This document shows positions 23,364 through 32,313 of a DNA stretch of 64,000 nucleotides, piece after piece (the first letter of the stretch is position 1; each line of letters begins with the position of its first letter). Under the pieces are notes generated by a model, which worked only from the letters and a program-made list of their open reading frames with translations, made no database searches and was not told where the DNA came from. The stretch lies in contig NZ_JAJSAR010000003.1 in assembly GCF_021729085.1 (NCBI RefSeq), forward strand, positions 186,001 to 250,000, written 5' to 3'. The translations under genes and the position numbers were made by a program. Origin of the DNA: Pseudohongiella sp. O18 (GTDB taxonomy: Bacteria > Pseudomonadota > Gammaproteobacteria > Pseudomonadales > Pseudohongiellaceae).

Positions 23364-26283
23364 ACTCAGTACATTATTCGCGCTGGGTATTGGTTATCTG
23401 GCCATTCTGTTTGGCATCGCTTTCATTACAGAAAAGGGCTGGATACCCGAGCGCGTGGTGCGCCATCCCATCGTGTATGTTCTCTCGCTCGGTGTGTTTG
23501 CCAGTGTCTGGTCCTATTACGCGTCTACAGGCAATGCCTTCAGGGACGGTTTTGGCTATCTGGCTCCGTTCATTGGTATCTCCCTGGCCTTCCTGCTGTC
23601 GCCGCTCATACTGCGCCCCATTCTGAATCTGACAAAGACCTATCAGCTCAGCTCACTCGCAGACCTGCTGGCGTTTCGCTATCGCAGCCCCTGGGCCGGC
23701 ACGCTGACGACACTGATCATGTTGATCGGTGTCATGCCACTGCTCGCCCTGCAGATTCAGGCAGTAGCCAATACAGTAGGCCTTTTATCACCAGACGCGA
23801 CTCAGACCACTCTGGCACTGACCTTCTGCCTGCTGATCACGCTGTTTGCGATATTTTTTGGCACCGGCAAGGGCTCCGGCCGCGAACGTCATGACGGTCT
23901 GGTCATGACCATTGCGTTCGAGTCCCTGGTTAAATTGCTGGCCGTATTGCTGGTCGGCTGGTTTGCCGTTCATGAGGGATTTGGAGGCTTCGCCGCCATG
24001 GAGGAGTGGCTGCAGGACCAGCCGGAACTGCTGCGACGCTTGAAAGAGCCAGCGCCTCCCGGCACGTTTCAGGTCCAGATGTTGATATTCTTTACGGCTG
24101 CTGTGGCAACGCCACACATGTTTTACATTACCTTTCACGAGAACAATCATCCCAGAGCACTGAATGTTGCCAGCTGGGGTCTGCCCCTGTATTTCCTGTT
24201 GTTGAGCCTGCCGGTGCTGCCCATTCTCTGGGCAGGTCTGAATTCGGGCAGCCTGACACCCATGGAGTACTACCCAGTCACTCTGGGTATTGACTACGAC
24301 ACACCCCTGATGACGCTGATCGGCTTTCTGGGCGGACTGTCAGCAGCCAGTGGTCTGATTATTGTTATCACCCTCGCCCTGTCGACGATGTGTCTGAACC
24401 ACTTGATCCTGCCCATCTGGCAACCTAGGGCAAACCAGGACATTTACCGGTGGCTGCTGTGGAAACGTCGAGCCTTGATTGCTGCACTGATATGGGGTGG
24501 CTTCCTGTTTTACTACATCCCCTCAGACAGCCAGAGCATTCGTGCCGTCAGCAACATTGGCCTGGTGGGCAGCCTGCAGTTTCTGCCGGCAGTTATTGCG
24601 CTACTTTACTGGCCGCGTGGCAACAAAAAAGGTTTCATGGCCGGTGTGGCGGCAGGCACGGTAATCTGGGTGACCTTGCTGGTATTGCCGGTGGCGACCG
24701 GATTCAATCTGGTGGTGCTGGATGGCATGAACACACGCGTCATCATAGCCCTGTCGCTGATCTGCAACATCATCCTGTTCATCACCGTGTCACTGATGAC
24801 ACGCAGTTCGACTGAAGAAAAAGTGTCTGCGGATATCTGCTCAGTCGACAACCTGCGGCGCCAGCGACGCGCCAGGGTCAGCGCCGGTTCGGCCGATGAG
24901 TTCATATCCCAGCTCACCAAACCGCTGGGCGAGCGGACCGCAACACGAGAGGTCATGCAGGCTCTTCGCGACCTCAATATGGATAAAAAAGACAAACGCC
25001 CCAAGTCGCTGCGTTTACTGCGCGGCCGCCTGGAGGCCAACCTGTCGGGTCTGCTCGGCCCCGCCATTGCACATGACCTGATTGATCGATTCCTGCCCTA
25101 CACAGCCAACAGTGAACCCGGCGCATCCGACGTCGCTGCGATCGAGAATCGAATTGAGGCCTATCGCAGCAATCTGTCGGGCATGGCGGCCGACCTGGAC
25201 AACCTGCGCCGCTATCATCGCCAGATTCTAATGGATCTGCCGCTGGGCGTCTGCTCACTGGGACCGGAAGACCAGATCATTATGTGGAACCATGCCATGG
25301 AGAGCCTGACCGGCATCACTCCTGACGAGGCCGCCGGTCTGCAGCTGGGAGAAATCGGTGAACCCTGGTTCTCGCTGCTCAATCAATTCAGAACGGGCGA
25401 CAACACGCATCAGCATAAAGCCACCGTCAACATCCACGGCAGCAAACGCTATGTCAGTCTGCACAAGGCTGTCATCGAAAAGTCAGCCAGCCCCAGGATA
25501 CGTCAGGACGGCGTGATCATTCTGCTGGAAGACCTGACGGAAACCGAGTTGCTAGAAGAAGAACTCGCGCACAGTGAACGTCTGGCTTCCATTGGTCGCC
25601 TGGCTGCAGGCGTAGCGCATGAAATCGGCAACCCTATTACCGGCATTGCCTGCCTGGCACAGAATGTCCGTGATGAAACGCAGAATGATGAAATACGAAA
25701 CATGGCCCGCCAGATCATCGAACAGACAGATCGCACCTCGCGCATCGTACAGTCGCTGGTTAACTTCGCTCACAGCGGCAGTCACAACAAATCTGACCAG
25801 CGCAAAGAACGGGTATCAATATCTGAGTGCATCGATGAGGCCATTACGCTGGTGTCGCTTAACAAGAAGGGCAAGTACATGAACTTCGATGTGCGTTGCG
25901 ATGAGCCGGCCTTTATTCTGGGGGACTCACAGCAGCTGCTGCAGGTACTTGTAAACCTGATCAATAACGCCCGCGATGCCAGCCCGGAGCAAAGTACGAT
26001 AAGCGTTAACTGTGAGCGTATAGCCGCCTCGGTACAGATCAGCGTCAGTGATGAAGGCACAGGCATCCCGGACTCCATCAAAGACCGCATTTTTGAGCCC
26101 TTCTTTACGACCAAGGAGCCAGGAGAAGGAACCGGACTGGGCCTGTCACTGGTTTACAGCCTGGTTGAAAACCTTGGCGGACATATTGATATAATGAATG
26201 CTTCGGCGCGCACCGATAACCCCGGTGCTAAGGTAATTCTGAGTTTTCCCTGTTATGATGCGCAACACGCTCCCAACTCCTGA
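23353..26283 (+). CDS. cbrA: Transporter-fused sensor histidine kinase CbrA
   Basis: 976 aa. Residues 1 to about 500 form an SLC5 (Na+/solute symporter) domain with about 13 helices, including FFTAAVATPHMFYITFHENN. A STAC-like linker follows (about 500-600), then a PAS domain (ILMDLPLGVCSLGPEDQII, about 620-720). The kinase core has H-box AAGVAHEIGNPITGIA, N-box VLVNLINNARDAS, G1 DEGTGIPD and G2 GEGTGLGLSL. In Pseudomonas CbrA senses carbon/nitrogen status, with histidine among possible transporter-domain ligands, and phosphorylates CbrB. Gene order dksA-gluQ-cbrX-cbrA-cbrB supports orthology over the related CrbS, whose partner is not an NtrC-type regulator. Confidence 0.93.
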   Translation: MSFELSTLFALGIGYLAILFGIAFITEKGWIPERVVRHPIVYVLSLGVFASVWSYYASTGNAFRDGFGYLAPFIGISLAFLLSPLILRPILNLTKTYQLSSLADLLAFRYRSPWAGTLTTLIMLIGVMPLLALQIQAVANTVGLLSPDATQTTLALTFCLLITLFAIFFGTGKGSGRERHDGLVMTIAFESLVKLLAVLLVGWFAVHEGFGGFAAMEEWLQDQPELLRRLKEPAPPGTFQVQMLIFFTAAVATPHMFYITFHENNHPRALNVASWGLPLYFLLLSLPVLPILWAGLNSGSLTPMEYYPVTLGIDYDTPLMTLIGFLGGLSAASGLIIVITLALSTMCLNHLILPIWQPRANQDIYRWLLWKRRALIAALIWGGFLFYYIPSDSQSIRAVSNIGLVGSLQFLPAVIALLYWPRGNKKGFMAGVAAGTVIWVTLLVLPVATGFNLVVLDGMNTRVIIALSLICNIILFITVSLMTRSSTEEKVSADICSVDNLRRQRRARVSAGSADEFISQLTKPLGERTATREVMQALRDLNMDKKDKRPKSLRLLRGRLEANLSGLLGPAIAHDLIDRFLPYTANSEPGASDVAAIENRIEAYRSNLSGMAADLDNLRRYHRQILMDLPLGVCSLGPEDQIIMWNHAMESLTGITPDEAAGLQLGEIGEPWFSLLNQFRTGDNTHQHKATVNIHGSKRYVSLHKAVIEKSASPRIRQDGVIILLEDLTETELLEEELAHSERLASIGRLAAGVAHEIGNPITGIACLAQNVRDETQNDEIRNMARQIIEQTDRTSRIVQSLVNFAHSGSHNKSDQRKERVSISECIDEAITLVSLNKKGKYMNFDVRCDEPAFILGDSQQLLQVLVNLINNARDASPEQSTISVNCERIAASVQISVSDEGTGIPDSIKDRIFEPFFTTKEPGEGTGLGLSLVYSLVENLGGHIDIMNASARTDNPGAKVILSFPCYDAQHAPNS

Positions 26284-26309
26284 GTACTAAAGAGCGCCGC
26301 CAACCGAGT

Positions 26310-27707
26310 ATGACGATGACAGCAAAGCACAAGGTTCTGGTAGTAGAAGACGAACAGGTGATTCGTACGGCATTGCGCCGGCTGCTGGAACGTCATGATT
26401 ATCAGGTCAGTGAGGCTGGCTCAGTCAAAGACGCTCTTGAACTTCTGGCAGCGCAGACATTTGATATTGTTGTCAGTGACCTGCGTCTGCCCGGCGCACC
26501 TGGCACAGATCTGATCAAGGCCACCAGCACGCCAGTCCTGATCATGACCAGCTACTCCAGCCTGCGTTCTGCCATCGATTCAATGAAGCTGGGTGCGGTG
26601 GACTACATACCAAAGCCCTTCGAGCATGAAGAAATGCTTCAGGCTGTCGCCCGCATCATTAAAGATCACGGCACCAGAGTCCCCGAGACACCCGTCAGAG
26701 CACCGGTTCAGGAGATCTCAGAACCACCCGTGCCAGGAATGATCGGCAGCTGCCCGCAGATGATGGAGCTGTTCAGACGTATTCGCAAAGTCGCCATGAC
26801 CAGCTCAACTGTGCTGATCAATGGCGAAAGCGGCACTGGCAAAGAGCTCGTAGCCCAGGCAATACACAAACTCAGCGACCGCAAGGATTCCGAAATGATA
26901 TCGGTCAACTGCGCCGCCATTCCGGAAAACCTGATCGAGTCAGAGCTGTTTGGTCATGAGAAAGGTGCGTTCACTGGCGCGACAGCCAACCGCACCGGCC
27001 TGGTCGAGGCTGCCAATGGCAGCACATTGTTCCTGGACGAGATAGGTGAACTACCGCTTGACGCACAGGCCCGCCTGCTGCGGGTACTGCAGGAAAGCGA
27101 GATTCGCAAAGTGGGTTCTGTACAGTCGCGCAAGGTCGATGTTCGCCTGGTGGCAGCCACCCACCGAGACCTCAAGCAGCTGGTTATCGACGGCGATTTC
27201 CGCGAGGATCTGTATTACCGAATCAACGTCATGACGCTGATTCTGCCACCGCTCAGGGAGCGCGGTAACGACATCCTGGAACTCGCTGACGCCATCCTCG
27301 GCCGCACCTGCAGACGCCTTAAGTCGCCGCTGCTGACGTTTACCCGGGATGCAACCCAGGCGATTGCCGACTACTCCTGGCCAGGCAACGTCCGCGAGCT
27401 GGAAAACGCCATCGAACGTGCTGTTGTGCTGGCTGAAACCGACGAAATAGGTGCCGAACTGCTGGCAATCGACCTTAACAGCAAAAAAGCCATTCGGCCG
27501 ATGACCGAGCGCACTCAGCATACGGCAAGCGAAGAAGATGATTCTGCCGAAGAACTCTCTCTGGAGGACTACTTCCAGAAATTCGTCCTTGAGCATCAGG
27601 ACCAGATGAATGAAACACAGCTCGCCAAGAAGCTGGGTATCAGCCGCAAATGTCTCTGGGAGCGCCGCCAGCGGTTCGGCCTGCCGCGCAAGAAAAAACA
27701 AGCCTGA
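26310..27707 (+). CDS. cbrB: Sigma-54-dependent response regulator CbrB
   Basis: 465 aa NtrC-family activator. The receiver domain (residues 1-120) has the phosphoacceptor Asp in VVSDLRLPG and the switch lysine in YIPKPFE. The AAA+ domain (about 145-375) has Walker A GESGTGKE, the sigma-54-contact loop GAFTGA in [14 protein letters not shown], and Walker [12 protein letters not shown] Fis-type HTH closes the protein ([20 protein letters not shown]). It starts 26 bp after cbrA. In Pseudomonas CbrB activates crcZ through RpoN; a sigma-54 promoter and an upstream inverted repeat lie immediately downstream here. Confidence 0.95.
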   Translation: MTMTAKHKVLVVEDEQVIRTALRRLLERHDYQVSEAGSVKDALELLAAQTFDIVVSDLRLPGAPGTDLIKATSTPVLIMTSYSSLRSAIDSMKLGAVDYIPKPFEHEEMLQAVARIIKDHGTRVPETPVRAPVQEISEPPVPGMIGSCPQMMELFRRIRKVAMTSSTVLINGESGTGKELVAQAIHKLSDRKDSEMISVNCAAIPENLIESELFGHEKGAFTGATANRTGLVEAANGSTLFLDEIGELPLDAQARLLRVLQESEIRKVGSVQSRKVDVRLVAATHRDLKQLVIDGDFREDLYYRINVMTLILPPLRERGNDILELADAILGRTCRRLKSPLLTFTRDATQAIADYSWPGNVRELENAIERAVVLAETDEIGAELLAIDLNSKKAIRPMTERTQHTASEEDDSAEELSLEDYFQKFVLEHQDQMNETQLAKKLGISRKCLWERRQRFGLPRKKKQA

Positions 27708-27712
27708 GATTG

Positions 27713-27758
27713 TGTTACCGATACTCAACTACCCAGTCAAGTGTGAATTGGGGTAACA
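27713..27758 (+). promoter_or_regulatory. Candidate CbrB upstream activating sequence
   Basis: TGTTACC at 27713-27719 and GGTAACA at 27752-27758 are perfect inverted 7-mers separated by 32 bp. They centre about 125 bp upstream of the predicted sRNA start, a normal enhancer position for an NtrC-type activator. TGTTAC/GTAACA half-sites are what I recall for Pseudomonas CbrB at crcZ; the spacing here was not compared with a reference. Confidence 0.5.
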
Positions 27759-27831
27759 GATTCCCTGATCTACACAGTCACCAAACAGTCACAAAATTCA
27801 CAAGCAACTGATAAACAAAGAAATTTAATTG

Positions 27832-27848
27832 TTGGCACACTACGTGCA
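27832..27848 (+). promoter_or_regulatory. Sigma-54 (-24/-12) promoter of the CrcZ-like RNA
   Basis: TTGGCACACTACGTGCA contains the invariant GG (27834-27835) and GC (27846-27847) with the required 10 bases between. The TTGGCAC half matches the sigma-54 consensus exactly; the -12 half is TGCA. Predicted transcription start is about 27858-27860. The sigma-54 gene and an AAA+ activator gene are both in this window. Confidence 0.75.
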
Positions 27849-27857
27849 CTAGTACGC

Positions 27858-28121
27858 GCAATAACAATAAAAAGACACAATAAAAATAAATCGCTAAAAA
27901 CAATAAAAATTCGCATCGCTTATGGTGCAAAATAATAAAAATAATCTGACAGGAAGGTAATGAGTCAGGTCTTGCTGATCACTACCGACACTGTGACTGG
28001 ACAGAAAAGAACTGTCACCAACAACAAAAGGCATCCAAAAGTTGCCTGTAAACAAGAACAAAAAGAAATAACAATAAAAATAATCAAATACCTTCCTTGC
28101 GGGGGGGTCGAGTCACCCCCC
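27858..28121 (+). ncRNA. crcZ: CrcZ-like Hfq/Crc-sequestering small RNA
   Basis: The 555 bp between cbrB and pcnB hold no convincing protein gene. Downstream of the sigma-54 promoter the sequence becomes A-rich, with at least six AAnAAnAA clusters: near 27860 (AATAACAATAAAAA), 27877, 27896, 27929, 28020 (AACAACAAAA), and 28050-28090. The run ends at a GC hairpin at 28101-28121. In Pseudomonas, CrcZ lies at this same place (cbrB-pcnB), is transcribed from a CbrB/RpoN promoter, and relieves catabolite repression by titrating Hfq with Crc. The predicted 5' end, GCAATAAC, also resembles CrcZ. The 3' end is uncertain because the hairpin lacks a T-run. Confidence 0.72.
28101..28121 (+). terminator. 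GC hairpin at the 3' end of the CrcZ-like RNA
   Basis: A run of seven G at 28101-28107 can pair with six C at 28116-28121 across a short loop (TCGAGTCA region). No T-tract follows, so it may be a processing or stability hairpin rather than a full intrinsic terminator. Read-through into pcnB remains possible. Confidence 0.4.
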
Positions 28122-28163
28122 AGAGCATTTCACCCTGCACTCCTCGTTCACTTCAGTGTATTA

Positions 28164-28191
28164 TTGGCCTTTGTTACAGATCCTGTATTAG
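28164..28191 (+). promoter_or_regulatory. Possible promoter for pcnB
   Basis: TTGGCC (28164-28169) and TATTAG (28186-28191) are separated by 16 bp, about 70 bp upstream of the pcnB ATG and after the RNA hairpin. Weak matches to sigma-70; offered because pcnB would otherwise depend on read-through from crcZ. Confidence 0.25.
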
Positions 28192-28261
28192 TGCATCATG
28201 CGTGCTTTACAGTCCATAAGGGCTGATCGGGGTCATACAGTGAACGGACACAGATGCCTAG

Positions 28262-29830
28262 ATGTTTAAAAAGCTAACCCGCCTTTTGACAGGTCGCCCG
28301 TGGCGAGACACGGGAATCACGGATGGTGCCAACAGTGCCGACAGTGCCGCTGGCCAACACGACCAGAGTCGCAAAACCAGGCGTCTGGAGCATCCTTCAT
28401 CAGAGAAACCGGGCCGACAGAAGGCCACTTCCCGTCACGGCAAACCCAGCGCAAAAACAGTAGCAGAGACTTCACCTGCCAAGTTGCTGGGTATGGACCT
28501 GCACGACGTCGACATCATCGCCCGCGAAGACCACCATATTTCACGCAAGGACATATCAGCCAACGCACTCAAGGTGCTTTATCGTCTCAACGATGCCGGC
28601 TATCCGGCCTTTCTGGTGGGTGGTGGCGTACGCGACCTGTTGCTGGGCGGCCACCCTAAAGATTTCGACATCTCGACCAATGCGACACCCGAACAGGTCA
28701 AAGATCTGTTCCGTAATTCCCGCGTGGTTGGCCGACGCTTCAAGATTGCTCACGTTCGTTTTGGACGGGAGATTATTGAGGTCACTACCTTCCGCGCACA
28801 CCACGAGATTGAAATTGAAGTGGAAGATGACCAGCCGCGCAAACATATCCGCGACCTGGATTCGGCCCACACCACCGGCGGCATGATTCTGCGCGATAAC
28901 GTTTATGGCTCTATCAACGAAGACGCCATGCGACGCGACTTCACCGTCAACGCGCTGTATTACACAACCAAGGGTTTTTTGCTGCTGGACTTTGTCAAAG
29001 GTCTGGCAGACATTGATGCGCGCCTGATTCGTATGATCGGCGATCCGGAAACCCGCTATCGCGAAGATCCTGTGCGTATTCTGCGTGCGATACGCCTGGC
29101 CGCCAAGCTGGACTTCCAGATCGAAGCTGCCACCGAGGCACCTCTTAAAGAACTGGCAGGTTTGTTGAAACTGATATCCCCAGCCCGTCTGTTCGATGAG
29201 ACGGTCAAACTGTTTACGACTGGCAAGGCGGAGGCAACATTTGCGCTGCTGCGTCACTATGGAGTCGCCGACTACCTTTTCAAACCGGTCATGCCCTATC
29301 TCAAGGATGCGGACTCCATCGACAGCAAACTGATCTCTCTGGCGCTGCGAAACACAGACCAGAGACTGGCAGACGGTAAATCAGTCACTCCCGCGTTCCT
29401 GTATTCGGCGCTGCTGTGGCCCGCTCTCAAGGATGCGCTGACGGACACGGATGGCAATAGACCACCGGCCATGCCGGTTATTCAGCGCGAAGCTTCGGAA
29501 GTTATCAGTCGACAGCTGACGTACACGTCAATTCCCAAGCGTTTCACTGCCATGATGCGAGAAATCTGGGAGCTGCAGTGGCGTCTGCAGCCGCGAAGCC
29601 GGCGCAATGTGGAGAGTGTGATTGCTCACCCTCGATTCAGGGCTGCCTACGACTTCCTGCTGCTGCGAGAAGCTTCCGGTGAAAATCTTGGTGGTATTGG
29701 TGACTGGTGGACACGGTTCCAGGATGGCGATCATGCCCTGCAGGAGAGCATGATTGGCGATCTGCAGCCGGCGCGGTCGCCAAAACGGCGACGCCGCAAA
29801 CCCCGTAAACCCGCGGAGCCCAGCAACTGA
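28262..29830 (+). CDS. pcnB: Poly(A) polymerase I
   Basis: Adds poly(A) tails to RNA 3' ends, promoting decay. 522 aa, long because of a basic, low-complexity N-terminal extension (residues 1-75, rich in Ser, Lys, Arg, with TSRHGKPSAKT). The nucleotidyltransferase core has FLVGGGVRDLLLG and the catalytic DFDIST. The tRNA-nucleotidyltransferase-like body follows with RYREDPVRILRAIRLAAKLDF. The C-terminus is very basic (SPKRRRRKPRKPAE), an RNA-binding tail typical of PcnB and distinguishing it from CCA-adding enzymes. The stop overlaps the next ATG by one base (TGATG). Confidence 0.93.
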   Translation: MFKKLTRLLTGRPWRDTGITDGANSADSAAGQHDQSRKTRRLEHPSSEKPGRQKATSRHGKPSAKTVAETSPAKLLGMDLHDVDIIAREDHHISRKDISANALKVLYRLNDAGYPAFLVGGGVRDLLLGGHPKDFDISTNATPEQVKDLFRNSRVVGRRFKIAHVRFGREIIEVTTFRAHHEIEIEVEDDQPRKHIRDLDSAHTTGGMILRDNVYGSINEDAMRRDFTVNALYYTTKGFLLLDFVKGLADIDARLIRMIGDPETRYREDPVRILRAIRLAAKLDFQIEAATEAPLKELAGLLKLISPARLFDETVKLFTTGKAEATFALLRHYGVADYLFKPVMPYLKDADSIDSKLISLALRNTDQRLADGKSVTPAFLYSALLWPALKDALTDTDGNRPPAMPVIQREASEVISRQLTYTSIPKRFTAMMREIWELQWRLQPRSRRNVESVIAHPRFRAAYDFLLLREASGENLGGIGDWWTRFQDGDHALQESMIGDLQPARSPKRRRRKPRKPAEPSN

Positions 29831-30477
29831 TGTACTATCTGCCTCGCTATATCGCAGTGGAAGGCCCGATTGGCGTCGGCAAAACCAGCCTCGCCAAACG
29901 ACTGGCCGAATCGTTCAACTACGATATAGTGCTGGAGAAACCCGAAGACAATCCTTTCCTGGAACGTTTTTATCGCAACCCCAAACAGCATGCGCTGGCC
30001 ACCCAGCTGTTCTTCCTGTTCCAGCGCTCGCAGCAGTTACAGGGACTGAAACAGAATGACCTGTTTGAGCCGGTCAGGGTGGCCGACTTTCTGATCGAGA
30101 AAGACATGCTGTTTGCACAGCAGAACCTCGACCCGGATGAATTTCAACTCTATCAAACCGTCTATCAACACCTGACGATTGATGCGCCAGTACCCGATCT
30201 GGTGATTTATCTGCAGGCCCCTACACCCGTATTGCTGGCCCGCATTCAGAAACGCGGTATTGCTGCCGAGCAGGCGATTGAGGCGGATTATCTGGAGCGA
30301 CTCAACAACGCCTATACCACCTTTTTTCACTACTACGACCGCTCTCCCCTGCTGATCGTTAATTGCAGTGACCTGGACCTGGTCGGTCGCGATGACGACT
30401 ACGAACAACTGGTCAACCAGATCAAATCAGGGCTGCGTGGTGTACACTATTTCAATCCTAAGCCCACCTTGCTGTGA
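29830..30477 (+). CDS. Deoxynucleoside kinase (dNK/deoxyadenosine-deoxyguanosine kinase family)
   Basis: Salvage kinase transferring phosphate from ATP to deoxynucleosides. 215 aa. P-loop EGPIGVGKTSLAKRL is near residue 8. LEKPEDNPFLERFY follows, then the substrate-base region LFFLFQRSQQL, the DRS-like ADFLIEKDMLFA and the lid RIQKRGIAAEQ. It sits exactly where Pseudomonas has folK, between pcnB and panB, and overlaps pcnB by one base. In other gammaproteobacteria a kinase of this kind is found next to or fused with FolK; no FolK sequence is present here. Confidence 0.88.
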   Translation: MYYLPRYIAVEGPIGVGKTSLAKRLAESFNYDIVLEKPEDNPFLERFYRNPKQHALATQLFFLFQRSQQLQGLKQNDLFEPVRVADFLIEKDMLFAQQNLDPDEFQLYQTVYQHLTIDAPVPDLVIYLQAPTPVLLARIQKRGIAAEQAIEADYLERLNNAYTTFFHYYDRSPLLIVNCSDLDLVGRDDDYEQLVNQIKSGLRGVHYFNPKPTLL

Positions 30478-30518
30478 CTACAGCGTCAGGCTAAGCTCAT
30501 CATCAACAAGGGGGAAAC

Positions 30519-31331
30519 ATGAGTACACAGTCCGGTCGCCAGCACGTGACGCTGGCCACTCTGAACAAGATCCACCAGGCTGGCGACAAATTCGCCTGCC
30601 TGACCGCCTACGACGCGCTGTTCGCCTCTCTGGTCAATGAGGCCGGGGTAGAGGTGATCCTGGTGGGCGACTCTCTTGGCATGGTTCTTCAGGGACATGA
30701 CAGCACCTTACCCGTCACGATGAGCGACATGATCTACCATGTCGAATGTGTCAAACGTGGCAACAGCCGCGCCTTCCTGATGGCCGACATGCCATTCATG
30801 AGCTACTCCTCCGAAATCGAGACACTGGAAAATGCAGCTGCCCTGATGAGGGCTGGTGCAGAAATGGTCAAACTTGAGGGCGGCGCCTGGCTGACCAGCT
30901 CCACCCGGCTATTGGCCGAGCGTGGCATTCCTGTCTGCGTCCACATGGGGCTGACACCGCAGTCAATCAATCTGTTTGGCGGTTATCTGGTCCAGGGGCG
31001 GGACCCGGCACAGGCCGACAAGATGGTAGAAGAGGCTCTGCAGTTGCAGCAGGCCGGCGCCAGCATCCTTCTGCTGGAGTGCGTGCCGACAGCTCTGGCC
31101 AAACGCATTACCGACGCGCTGGACATCCCCGTGATCGGCATAGGCGCCGGACCACACACAACCGGACAGGTGCTGGTGTTGCATGACCTGCTGGGTATCT
31201 CACCCATCAAACCCAAGTTCGTGAAGAACTTTCTGGCTGAATCCGACAGCAGTATTCCAGCGGCACTCAAGGCATACGCCGAAGCTGTAAAAAGCGGCCA
31301 GTTTCCTGCACCGGAACACTGTTTCGATTGA
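30519..31331 (+). CDS. panB: 3-methyl-2-oxobutanoate hydroxymethyltransferase
   Basis: First enzyme of pantothenate synthesis: makes ketopantoate from 2-oxoisovalerate and methylene-tetrahydrofolate. 270 aa, a TIM-barrel protein. Conserved segments are [37 protein letters not shown] with the metal-binding Asp, KLEGGAW, and [21 protein letters not shown] strong GGGGGAAAC ribosome site precedes the ATG. panC follows after 80 bp. panD is not adjacent, unlike in Pseudomonas aeruginosa. Confidence 0.97.
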   Translation: MSTQSGRQHVTLATLNKIHQAGDKFACLTAYDALFASLVNEAGVEVILVGDSLGMVLQGHDSTLPVTMSDMIYHVECVKRGNSRAFLMADMPFMSYSSEIETLENAAALMRAGAEMVKLEGGAWLTSSTRLLAERGIPVCVHMGLTPQSINLFGGYLVQGRDPAQADKMVEEALQLQQAGASILLLECVPTALAKRITDALDIPVIGIGAGPHTTGQVLVLHDLLGISPIKPKFVKNFLAESDSSIPAALKAYAEAVKSGQFPAPEHCFD

Positions 31332-31411
31332 TGCTGCGCTTCGCTTCTATTCACCGACCCTGAGCATCAACTGAAAAGGAATACTGCCAAATAAAGCGGA
31401 CCACGGACACT

Positions 31412-32281
31412 ATGCAGATCTGTTACCTCATTCGCGAGTTGCGCGACACGCTCAAACCATTTCGTCAGCAGGGCAAGACCATTGCGGTGGTGCCTACCAT
31501 GGGCAACCTGCACGCAGGCCATATCAAACTGGTGACCACGGCTCGCGCCAAGGCAGACATCGTTGTTGCCACCATTTTCGTGAATCCCATGCAGTTTGGT
31601 CAAAGCGAAGATCTGGACAAGTACCCGCGTACTCCAGATGCTGATATCGAAAAACTGACCTCAGCCGGCTGTGACTACCTGTTCACACCACCGGTCTCCG
31701 AGATTTATCCCAGAGGCCTGAGTAATCACACGGTTGTCCATACGCCGGACATCGCTGAGCGTCACTGTGGTGCGAGTCGCCCGGGTCACTTTGACGGGGT
31801 CGCAACAGTGGTAAGCAAACTGTTCAACATCGTGCAGCCCGACCATGCTGTATTTGGACTCAAAGACTATCAGCAGTTTCAGGTGATTCGTAAAATGGTC
31901 GAAGACCTGTGTTTTGATATCACACTGACTGGCGTCAGCACCGAGCGTGAGCAGAGCGGCCTGGCCTTGAGCTCACGCAACTCCTACCTGAGTGATGCCG
32001 AAAAGACACAGGCACTGGCACTTGGTCAGGTGCTGCGTCAGACGGCCGCAGAAATTCAGTCAGGTCAGCGCGACTATCGTGCGCTGGAGTCAGGTGCATT
32101 GCAGCTCCTTCAGAAGTCGGGCCTGAAGTCTGACTATTTTGTCATATGCACTCAGGATGACCTGCAACCAGCTGCTCCCGGGCAGCACAACGACCGTCCG
32201 CTGGTCATCCTGGCAGCTGCCTTCGCCGGGTCGACTCGGCTGATTGATAACATTGAAGTCGACACTAACAATAATCAGTGA
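31412..32281 (+). CDS. panC: Pantothenate synthetase
   Basis: ATP-dependent condensation of pantoate and beta-alanine. 289 aa. Nucleotidyl-transferase HxGH motif in [14 protein letters not shown] (about residues 29-42), then [19 protein letters not shown], the pantoate-binding [22 protein letters not shown] and the KMSKS-like LSSRNSYLS. All fit the family. The 3' end lies 32 bp before the acs start. Together with panB it gives two of the four pantothenate enzymes in this locus. Confidence 0.97.
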   Translation: MQICYLIRELRDTLKPFRQQGKTIAVVPTMGNLHAGHIKLVTTARAKADIVVATIFVNPMQFGQSEDLDKYPRTPDADIEKLTSAGCDYLFTPPVSEIYPRGLSNHTVVHTPDIAERHCGASRPGHFDGVATVVSKLFNIVQPDHAVFGLKDYQQFQVIRKMVEDLCFDITLTGVSTEREQSGLALSSRNSYLSDAEKTQALALGQVLRQTAAEIQSGQRDYRALESGALQLLQKSGLKSDYFVICTQDDLQPAAPGQHNDRPLVILAAAFAGSTRLIDNIEVDTNNNQ

Positions 32282-32313
32282 GACCCAATACGTCGACACG
32301 TGAGGAGAATCGC

